DNA of 5,325 nucleotides from NCBI GenBank assembly GCA_022564135.1, contig JADFLZ010000183.1, positions 1-5,325 on the forward strand. Direction: 5' to 3'. Positions 1-5,325 of this stretch are shown here, piece by piece (positions within the stretch are counted from its first letter, which is position 1; every line of letters begins with the position of its first letter). The translations under genes and the position numbers were made by a program. The notes below the pieces were generated by a model. It did no database searches. It was not told where the DNA came from and saw only the letters and a list, made by a program, of their open reading frames with translations. This DNA comes from Candidatus Zixiibacteriota bacterium (lineage in GTDB: Bacteria; Zixibacteria; MSB-5A5; GN15; FEB-12).

Positions 1-392
1 GTTTTGGATTTATCCAGAATTTTAAAAAACTGAACCTGATAAGTCTCAGAGTTTTTCATTACTTCATCGTAAGTTAAAGGCGGTCGGGTCGAAGACTGTC
101 CTGATGGGTCACCGATCAGGGAAGTGTAATCCCCAATGATAAGAACGATCTGGTGTCCCAGCTCCTGAAATTGTTTTAGTTTTCTGATGCCGACCGTATG
201 GCCCAGATGAATATCAGGTGCGGTAGGGTCAAAACCCTGCTTCACACGAAGAGGCTTGTTTTCTGCTATAGATTTTTTGAGCAGCTCTTTCCACTCTTTT
301 ACCGGAAGAAGGTCTACAGTACCTCTGGAAATAAGCGTCCATTGCCGCTCGACTTCCTGGTTAATCTCTTTATCTGACAATATCTTAGACAT
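1..392 (-). CDS. tyrS: Tyrosyl-tRNA synthetase, N-terminal part (cut by window edge)
   Basis: This enzyme charges tRNA-Tyr with tyrosine in the cytoplasm, using ATP. Reading the minus strand from the ATG at 392 gives 130 whole codons with no stop, and the gene then leaves the window at base 1. The class I signature is clear: residues 50-65 read [17 protein letters not shown], in which HLGH (62-65, bases 198-209) is the ATP-binding HIGH motif. It is followed by the nucleotide-fold segment [18 protein letters not shown] (81-98) and by STRPPLT (101-107). The GDPSG and TRPPLT wording is typical of the type 2 TyrS subfamily rather than the E. coli type. The KMSKS loop and the C-terminal RNA-binding domain lie outside the window. 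A purine-rich GAGAAG stretch sits a few bases before the start. The ATG at 402 is out of frame and stops after five codons, so the ATG at 392 is preferred. The gene is divergent from the PBP gene. Confidence 0.95.
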   Translation of the reverse strand, partial: MSKILSDKEINQEVERQWTLISRGTVDLLPVKEWKELLKKSIAENKPLRVKQGFDPTAPDIHLGHTVGIRKLKQFQELGHQIVLIIGDYTSLIGDPSGQSSTRPPLTYDEVMKNSETYQVQFFKILDKSK

Positions 393-463
393 AACTTCTC
401 ATTTTAAAGGCAACTTAGTCACTTTATCGGCATATAATTCTATGCAGTTCAATTGCCGGATAA

Positions 464-492
464 TTGTGCCGATTTGAACGACAGAATAGAAT
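464..492 (+). promoter_or_regulatory. Candidate sigma-70-type promoter for the PBP gene
   Basis: TTGTGC at 464-469 and TAGAAT at 487-492 are separated by exactly 17 bases. This would start transcription near base 499 and leave a leader of roughly 80 bases before the PBP start. It lies in the 184-base divergent gap shared with tyrS. The -35 box matches the consensus only in part, and the stretch is AT-rich, so chance is a real alternative. Confidence 0.35.
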
Positions 493-576
493 ATATAAGG
501 ACAAAAATCAAACAGTTAAATGCCTATCCGGTTTTAAGTTGACTTGAATGCTCTCTGAAGAGAAACTGAAAAGAAT

Positions 577-2727
577 ATGTATAAATCACATACCAGAAGA
601 AGACATCAGGAGAAAATCAGGAAATATCTGACCATCGCAGGGTTAATCCTGTTGGTATTGCTGACTTTTCTCGGCTACCGGACTTATAATATTTACCAGT
701 CCGAGCTACCTTCATTTAAACAGCTTCATAATATAGAACCGAGCCTGAAGACCAAATTATATGACAGAAATGGTATCCTGATTCAGGAATTTTACAGCGA
801 GAATCGGATTCTGACTCCATATAAGAATATTCCTCCTGATCTTGTGAAAATGCTTTTGTCGGTTGAAGATCGCCAGTTCTTTGATCATTGGGGAATTAAC
901 CTCAGACGATTGGCGACAGTAGCTGTAACCAATATTGTCAAATGGCGAATCGAAGGTGGCGCTTCTACAATAACTCAGCAACTTTCGCGTATGCTCTTTT
1001 TGACACGCAAGCAAACAATTGAGCGTAAGATCAAAGAGGCTTTAACAGCCATCAAGCTGGAGCGAACTTACTCAAAAGAAGAAATCCTGGAGATGTACTT
1101 AAATCAGTACTACTTCAGCCGGGGAGCCTATGGTGTAGCCGCCGCAGCCAGGCTGCTTTTCTCCAAAGAAGCCCATGAGTTGAATATCAATGACTGCGCC
1201 ATTCTTATCGGCATGCTCAAGGGGCCAAATATAAATTCTCCGCTGAATAATCCGGACAAATCCATTCAGGCTCGTAACAGAGTCCTCTTTTCGTATTATA
1301 CTGTTGGCGGACTTACCAGAGAGCTGTATGACTCGCTGCGAGTTCAGGAACTTGAAATATCTCCCCCCGAAGAAAAGATTGGCTACGCGCCATACTTTAC
1401 CGAAACAGTGCGACAGTACATAAAAAATAAATACGGCGAAAATGTTCTCTATCGGGGCGGGCTTAAAGTTTATACTTCTCTGGAGCTAAACCTGCAAAAG
1501 GCTGCTGAAAAAGCAGTCTTTAAGAAAATCGATTCTCTGCGCGCTCGCATAGAAAGACGATATACCTTAAAGAACTCTGATTATACGACCTACCTGCTCG
1601 ACACCCTGGATCAGTTTGGGGAGCCCATTCCTGTATTTAAGAAAATTCAGGGGGCTTTCATTGCCATAGACAATTCCAATGGCGATGTCCTGGCTATGGT
1701 CGGCGGCCGTTCTTTTGAAGAAACAAAGTTTAACAGGGCGATTCAGGCCCTTAGACAGCCGGGCTCATCCTTTAAGCCATTTATCTATACTGCTTGTATC
1801 GATAACGGCTTTCGCACCACAGACATAATAGATGACAATCCGATAGTGTTGGATATCCCCGGAGCCAAACAATGGCGTCCACATAATTTTGATGACAAGT
1901 TTATGGGACCGATTACAATCCGCGACGGCATTCGCTTATCAAGAAACTTAGTGGCCATCAGGCTCCTTTTAAAAATCGGTCCGGAACAGGCGATATTTTA
2001 TGCCCGGCGGTTCGGTATTACCACGCCGCTTAGTGCGGTGCCGTCACTGGCAATAGGAGTCAGCGAAGTTAAATTGATTGAACTAGTCTCAGCCTTTTCA
2101 GTCTTCCCTAACAAGGGCATTCATGTTCCTTATCGCTATGTGCACAAAATAGTAGACCGCTACGGCACAGTTTTAGAAGACAATTCTTCGCTCAACAAAG
2201 AGGAAGTCCTTTCTGAGGAGACGGCCTATATCATGGTAGACCTGATGCGTTCGGTTGTCGATAATGGAACCGGCCGAAGTGTGCGCTGGAGGGGTTTCAC
2301 TCGCCCGGCTGGTGGAAAAACCGGAACGTCGGATAATTTCTGCGACAACTGGTTTGTCGGTTACACACCCCAGATTACGGCCGGCACCTGGATAGGCTTT
2401 GATGATAAAACTTCGCTCGGAAAAAATCAGGACGGCGCCAAAAACGGTGTACCTATCTGGACAGAATTCATGATGGCCGCTCATGACTCTTTACCTCTGA
2501 TGGATTTTGAGGCCCCCGACGGAGTTATCAGAATAGACGTCTGTCTTGAGTCTGGAGAAATTGCCACCGACCGCTGTATTGATGTCAGAAACGAAGTATT
2601 TATCGAAGGAACCGAGCCCGCTGCTACCTGCCATGTTCATCCCTCTTCAGGTCTGTATGTCCCTAAAGGTGTCAGCAAAACCCGAAGAATTCCCAAAGAC
2701 ACTTCTGACGAGCGAACACATTTTTAA
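577..2727 (+). CDS. mrcA: Class A penicillin-binding protein, PBP1A family (bifunctional glycosyltransferase/transpeptidase)
   Basis: A bifunctional cell-wall synthase: it polymerises lipid II into glycan strands and crosslinks the stem peptides on the outer face of the inner membrane. The protein has 716 residues. A short basic cytoplasmic tail (1-16) is followed by one membrane anchor (about 17-35). The GT51 glycosyltransferase domain follows, with EDRQFFDHWG (97-106, catalytic Glu97), GGASTITQQ (127-135) and KEEILEMYLNQ (167-177, second catalytic Glu172). The transpeptidase domain has the complete active-site set: SSFK (397-400, acyl-accepting Ser397), SRN (455-457) and KTGTS (581-585). 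The tail carries Cys656, Cys667 and Cys685 in the C..SG..A...C and GTEP...C spacing usual for this family. The length fits PBP1A proteins without the extra OB-like insert of enterobacterial PBP1A (about 850 aa). No strong Shine-Dalgarno precedes the ATG at 577; only GAAAAG at 568-573 is near. All catalytic residues are present, so it should be active. The symbol follows the family name, not proven orthology. Confidence 0.96.
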   Translation: MYKSHTRRRHQEKIRKYLTIAGLILLVLLTFLGYRTYNIYQSELPSFKQLHNIEPSLKTKLYDRNGILIQEFYSENRILTPYKNIPPDLVKMLLSVEDRQFFDHWGINLRRLATVAVTNIVKWRIEGGASTITQQLSRMLFLTRKQTIERKIKEALTAIKLERTYSKEEILEMYLNQYYFSRGAYGVAAAARLLFSKEAHELNINDCAILIGMLKGPNINSPLNNPDKSIQARNRVLFSYYTVGGLTRELYDSLRVQELEISPPEEKIGYAPYFTETVRQYIKNKYGENVLYRGGLKVYTSLELNLQKAAEKAVFKKIDSLRARIERRYTLKNSDYTTYLLDTLDQFGEPIPVFKKIQGAFIAIDNSNGDVLAMVGGRSFEETKFNRAIQALRQPGSSFKPFIYTACIDNGFRTTDIIDDNPIVLDIPGAKQWRPHNFDDKFMGPITIRDGIRLSRNLVAIRLLLKIGPEQAIFYARRFGITTPLSAVPSLAIGVSEVKLIELVSAFSVFPNKGIHVPYRYVHKIVDRYGTVLEDNSSLNKEEVLSEETAYIMVDLMRSVVDNGTGRSVRWRGFTRPAGGKTGTSDNFCDNWFVGYTPQITAGTWIGFDDKTSLGKNQDGAKNGVPIWTEFMMAAHDSLPLMDFEAPDGVIRIDVCLESGEIATDRCIDVRNEVFIEGTEPAATCHVHPSSGLYVPKGVSKTRRIPKDTSDERTHF

Positions 2728-2893
2728 ATTGGCTGCTGTTTTCAAAAGACAAACTCTGTCTTCGCTGCAAGAGCAAGAATCCGTATTGATCGAATCCGAA
2801 TTTAGATTATTGAGCTTGACTGCACCCCCCACTCTGATTACTTAGTGAACTTATGAGCTGAATCCTTTGGTTTTGGCTTATTTAGTCAGTAAT

Positions 2894-2977
2894 GCCGGAG
2901 TGGTGAAATTGGTAGACGCAGGGGACTCAAAATCCCCCGATGGCAACATCATGTCGGTTCGATTCCGACCTCCGGCA
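2894..2977 (+). tRNA. tRNA-Leu (anticodon CAA)
   Basis: The cloverleaf folds completely by eye. The acceptor stem is GCCGGAG (2894-2900) with CTCCGGC (2970-2976), and the discriminator base is A2977. The D stem is GTG/CGC (2903-2905 with 2917-2919) around a loop containing GGTAGA. The anticodon stem is GGGGA/TCCCC (2921-2925 with 2933-2937) with loop CTCAAAA, giving anticodon CAA at 2928-2930, which reads the leucine codon UUG. The long class II variable arm has the stem GATG/CATC. The T arm is GTCGG, TTCGATT, CCGAC (2953-2969). The discriminator A and the long arm agree with leucine identity. The 3' CCA is not encoded, because TGA follows base 2977, so CCA must be added after transcription. 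It stands alone, between the PBP gene and the exported-protein gene. Confidence 0.96.
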
Positions 2978-3097
2978 TGAAATTACCGACAAGCAGCACA
3001 CCAAACACTATAAGTATCAGGTAGATTTAATAAACGTAAACAGGACTGGGCGAACAGATTGTTTACACAAAGTTGTTCTGTTACAGAAACTTAAGGG

Positions 3098-3111
3098 TAA
3101 ATGGCCATTTA
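3098..3111. repeat. Perfect 14-base palindrome TAAATGGCCATTTA
   Basis: The 14 bases equal their own reverse complement, with no spacer. The site lies 120 bases after the tRNA and about 30 bases before the -35 box of the strongest promoter. Its symmetry and place would suit a dimeric regulator's operator, but it is also AT-rich enough to arise by chance. I do not recognise it as the site of a known regulator. Confidence 0.35.
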
Positions 3112-3138
3112 GATACGTTCGGGGCGATCATTTTTTGA

Positions 3139-3166
3139 TTGACTGAATTGAGATATTCATTATAAT
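3139..3166 (+). promoter_or_regulatory. Probable sigma-70-type promoter of the exported-protein gene
   Basis: TTGACT at 3139-3144 (five of six consensus bases) and a perfect TATAAT at 3161-3166 are separated by 16 bases. This is the best promoter match in the window. Transcription would start near 3173, leaving an untranslated leader of about 160 bases before the ATG at 3335. It points to independent expression of the exported protein rather than read-through from the tRNA. Confidence 0.6.
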
Positions 3167-3240
3167 TTAACGATAGGTTCGGTCTGTAAAATACATCGCC
3201 AATTTACCTAACTGGTTATTTTTGCCTGAACTGGCAGGAA

Positions 3241-3268
3241 TTGTTTGGAGTCAGAACTCGAATATATT
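3241..3268 (+). promoter_or_regulatory. Second, weaker promoter candidate closer to the exported-protein gene
   Basis: TTGTTT at 3241-3246 and TATATT at 3263-3268 are 16 bases apart, which would give a leader of about 60 bases. The match is poorer than at 3139-3166 and lies in very AT-rich DNA. It is listed as an alternative start that would explain a shorter leader. Confidence 0.3.
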
Positions 3269-3299
3269 TTAAGTTTTATTTCAATTTCAAAAACACGCT

Positions 3300-3321
3300 G
3301 AGAGCTTAAAAAAAAACTCTC
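3300..3321 (+). repeat. Small inverted repeat with A-tract loop just before the ribosome binding site
   Basis: GAGAG (3300-3304) can pair with CTCTC (3317-3321) around a 12-base loop that contains nine consecutive A residues. The 3' arm ends one base before the Shine-Dalgarno sequence. In the mRNA it could form a short hairpin that protects the 5' end or affects ribosome access. With five base pairs it is weak. Confidence 0.35.
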
Positions 3322-3322
3322 T

Positions 3323-3329
3323 AAAGGAG
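3323..3329 (+). promoter_or_regulatory. Strong ribosome binding site AAAGGAG
   Basis: AAAGGAG is a near-ideal Shine-Dalgarno sequence, 5 bases before the ATG at 3335. It fixes the start of the exported-protein gene and is much stronger than the sites in front of tyrS and the PBP gene. Confidence 0.85.
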
Positions 3330-3334
3330 CTATT

Positions 3335-5325
3335 ATGAAGAAGAAAATGACGCATTTAATTGTTTTCTCCTTACTGTTGATCGCAGTTAGTGCGACATCA
3401 GTATTCTCCGCCAAAAAGGCATGGGAGACTCCGCGCTATAATCCTATTATCCGTCAGGTTTGGGATTATGCAATGCCGATGGAACAGTCTACAATAAATG
3501 TCCCGGCCTCCAAAGGCGGCGATTATCCGCAAGCTTCATTAGGAACTTCGGTGCCATCCGCCTCTCCGGGTGCCATTATTGGCAACACTTATTACGGTTA
3601 TCAGGCTAACAGCACAATGCGCCGTCATACCATGATCGGTCGTAATTTCGATACTGGTTTAGGCGACACGCTGACACTGGTTCACGCCATCTGGATGGAC
3701 CTGCCTGGTCCGGATTTAAGTAACGCCCGTACCGCGGGTTATGCCGCTTATAGTGCCGCCGATGGAGCTTATTTGACAGAAGTAAACCTCACATTTGCCC
3801 CGGAATATTGTGGTTATTTTGAGCTCGAAGTTACTCCTGACAATAGGGCTATTATTTGTGGTCACTGGAACCCTGATGGAAATTCCAATAATTATAAAGC
3901 GACAGTCTTCTATGACGAAGTAGCCCCTGGTGATGCTGGCTTCGGTGTGAAAGCAATTGTAGACAAAGCTCTGTCGGATTGGAAAAACCCGTACACCGGT
4001 GGTGATGAAGTAGTAATCTGGCCAACGGTCGGTTTTCAGGTCAGACCAAGCGGTGAAACAGTAACTCACGTTGCTGCTATATGCTTCTCTGGCGGTGGTT
4101 CAGGCCACATTGGTTATTATTTCCGCAGAGAAGGTCATGCAGACTCTGCTCTGGGTGATGGTTCTCTGTCGAGCTGTTTTATCTCTGGAGAGATTGACCC
4201 TATAGTAGAAGGCTGGGAATGCCCCTGGGTCTTTGACACTATACATGCTACTACGGAAACAATAGAAGCTTCCAAGAAATCCGGTAAAGTGGCGCTTTTC
4301 TGGACAGCTAATCTGCCGGAACCCGGTTGTGATACCTGTTCAATTAATGAAAGCATGGGAACTTTGAGAGCTCGTTTTTTCAATGACGTTTATTATAATA
4401 TATCTGATGACTATGGTGTAACCTGGAATAACAGAGTCAATGCTACCAAGTTTGATACATTGATAGATGGCTGGATAGCCTGGAACGACCTGGCCGGTCT
4501 CTGGGTCGGCGATGCTCCCACTGAAGAGTTCCACCTAGCCTGGGTTGCCTCAGATATTGGTCGTTACCTGAGCGACAATATTGTCGCTTTCACTTCTCGA
4601 GTCTATCACTGGGCAGAGTCATTTCCGGCTGCAGGTTTTGGTCCTCGGGTAGCGATGGTCAGCCAGAAGGATCCGATTATTTGTAATGGTGGATCTAACG
4701 CTAATCTTTCCATGATTAGCATGGCGACCTGTGCCGGTAACATTTATATTTCAGCAGTAGACCGCTGGGATGGTCACGATGATCCCGACAATCCGGATTG
4801 TTCACAGCGTGGATATGATGGTGACTTTAGCAATTCAGCTAATGGTGAGATAGTTTTGGTAATATCAGATAACAACGGTGTATCTTTTGATCTTCCTCAC
4901 AACCTGACCAACTCACCGACACCTAAGTGTGACTTTGACACAGGTGCTGTAGGACCATGTGATGCAGATCACTGGGCCTCGCTGGCGCCTTTTGGTATTG
5001 CGACACTGTCTGGTGATGATTTCTCAGGCGCCGATACTATCCTGCCTCGTGCTGTCTCTTATCCTGATGGATTTGGTTCAGAATGGCTGCATATGACTTA
5101 TATTAACGATCTTGATCCAGGTACTGCCTTTATTGACAACTCAACCTGGCAGAACAACCCCATCAGGCATATCCGTATAGCCTGTGTTGATCCTGATCAG
5201 GTACCGGTTCCGACTTATGAGTATACTGAGATAACCTGGCCTAACTATGTCAAGCCCGGTGCTTCCAAAGATACTACCCTATTGATAGAGAACACCGGTA
5301 ATGCCACCTTGCACATTACGGTCTC
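3335..5325 (+). CDS. Large exported Asp-box protein, probable beta-propeller with Ig-like domain start (cut by window edge)
   Basis: The frame is open for 663 codons from the ATG at 3335 to the edge, so the C-terminus is unseen. Residues 1-25 form a Sec signal peptide: a MKKK start, the hydrophobic run LIVFSLLLIAV and probable cleavage after VFS (23-25). The mature part is rich in Gly, Asp, Trp and aromatic residues and alternates short beta-like strands with loops. Two Asp-box motifs are visible: SDDYGVTW (357-364), which fits SxDxGxTW exactly, and the variant SDNNGVSF (511-518). Such boxes mark turns in beta-propeller blades of sialidase-like folds. There are 13 cysteines, including CDTC (332-335), which suits a disulfide-bonded secreted protein. 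Residues from about 628 on, ending IENTGNATLHITV, look like the first strands of an Ig-like domain of the ASH type. I do not recognise a catalytic site, so no enzyme activity is claimed. A sorting domain, dockerin or anchor may follow beyond the window. It has its own promoter and ribosome binding site. Confidence 0.85.
   Translation, partial: MKKKMTHLIVFSLLLIAVSATSVFSAKKAWETPRYNPIIRQVWDYAMPMEQSTINVPASKGGDYPQASLGTSVPSASPGAIIGNTYYGYQANSTMRRHTMIGRNFDTGLGDTLTLVHAIWMDLPGPDLSNARTAGYAAYSAADGAYLTEVNLTFAPEYCGYFELEVTPDNRAIICGHWNPDGNSNNYKATVFYDEVAPGDAGFGVKAIVDKALSDWKNPYTGGDEVVIWPTVGFQVRPSGETVTHVAAICFSGGGSGHIGYYFRREGHADSALGDGSLSSCFISGEIDPIVEGWECPWVFDTIHATTETIEASKKSGKVALFWTANLPEPGCDTCSINESMGTLRARFFNDVYYNISDDYGVTWNNRVNATKFDTLIDGWIAWNDLAGLWVGDAPTEEFHLAWVASDIGRYLSDNIVAFTSRVYHWAESFPAAGFGPRVAMVSQKDPIICNGGSNANLSMISMATCAGNIYISAVDRWDGHDDPDNPDCSQRGYDGDFSNSANGEIVLVISDNNGVSFDLPHNLTNSPTPKCDFDTGAVGPCDADHWASLAPFGIATLSGDDFSGADTILPRAVSYPDGFGSEWLHMTYINDLDPGTAFIDNSTWQNNPIRHIRIACVDPDQVPVPTYEYTEITWPNYVKPGASKDTTLLIENTGNATLHITV

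Larger units (their letters stand above)
2978..3334 (+). other. Non-coding stretch between tRNA-Leu and the exported-protein gene
   Basis: I see no credible protein gene in these 357 AT-rich bases. The short open frames here overlap the tRNA or lack start signals. The stretch holds a perfect 14-base palindrome (3098-3111), two possible promoters, a small inverted repeat with an A-tract loop and the ribosome binding site of the next gene. I found no GC-rich hairpin followed by a T run that would terminate the tRNA transcript. A weak pairing of AACAGA (3053-3058) with TCTGTT (3077-3082) encloses 18 bases and is not convincing. Confidence 0.6.

Noticed and set aside
424..452. Candidate tyrS promoter on the minus strand (TTGAAC, 17 bases, CGATAA)
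   Set aside because: The -35 box is fair, but CGATAA is a poor -10 box. I could not choose it over other AT-rich positions in the gap.
256..477. Open frame of 73 codons on the plus strand
   Set aside because: It lies mostly antisense to tyrS, whose HIGH motif and family sequence are unmistakable. It has no ribosome binding site and shows no family resemblance.
757..1014. Minus-strand open frame inside the PBP gene
   Set aside because: Antisense shadow of the glycosyltransferase domain, which carries all its catalytic motifs on the plus strand. The same holds for 2173-2484.
2746..2762. Hairpin AAGACA/TGTCTT with a 5-base loop after the PBP stop codon, considered as a terminator
   Set aside because: It has a six-pair stem low in GC and no T run follows, so it does not meet the form of an intrinsic terminator.
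2816..2844. Promoter for the tRNA, with TTGACT at 2816-2821
   Set aside because: The -35 box is good, but nothing resembling TATAAT lies 16 to 18 bases downstream.
2546..2845. Plus-strand open frame overlapping the 3' end of the PBP gene and the gap after it
   Set aside because: Over half of it is an out-of-frame reading of the conserved cysteine tail of the PBP. The start has no ribosome binding site and the protein resembles nothing I know. The minus-strand frame at 2647-2832 is rejected for the same reasons.
2940..3146. Open frame of 68 codons starting inside the tRNA
   Set aside because: It begins in the variable arm of a well-formed tRNA, lacks a ribosome binding site and has no recognisable protein sequence.
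3208..3414. Minus-strand open frame across the leader and the signal peptide region
   Set aside because: It overlaps a strong ribosome binding site and signal peptide on the other strand and shows no start signal of its own.
1..5325. A new multi-gene system, defence island, mobile element or CRISPR array
   Set aside because: I saw no direct repeat series, terminal inverted repeats, transposase or integrase motifs, and no co-directional cluster of unknown genes. The neighbours are housekeeping genes.

Overview
The window holds three protein genes and one tRNA gene. It reads like ordinary chromosome from a Gram-negative-type bacterium of moderate GC content. From left to right: (1) the first 130 codons of a class I tyrosyl-tRNA synthetase (tyrS) on the minus strand, running off the left edge; (2) a divergent, complete class A penicillin-binding protein of the PBP1A family, 716 aa, on the plus strand; (3) a tRNA-Leu with anticodon CAA and no encoded CCA; (4) an AT-rich leader of about 360 bases with a good sigma-70-like promoter; (5) the first 663 codons of a large exported protein on the plus strand, which is still open at the right edge.

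The synthetase and the tRNA belong to translation, and the penicillin-binding protein polymerises and crosslinks peptidoglycan in the periplasm. The last gene has a signal peptide, two Asp-box motifs, many cysteines and the start of what looks like an Ig-like domain. It is best described as a secreted, probably beta-propeller, protein of unknown function. Nothing in the sequence ties the four genes into one pathway. tyrS and the PBP gene are divergent, and the exported protein has its own promoter.

Taxonomy is inference only. The TyrS N-terminus resembles the type 2 subfamily. The PBP is the shorter PBP1A form with a cysteine-containing tail. Large secreted propeller plus Ig-like proteins of this style are common in the FCB-like groups and in candidate phyla such as Zixibacteria. 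That is a hint from memory of the style of the proteins, not a demonstrated placement.

I found no mobile element, CRISPR array, phage gene or convincing new system. The most interesting part is the open exported protein at the right end, together with its long leader. The gene is easy to miss because it has no stop codon in the window.
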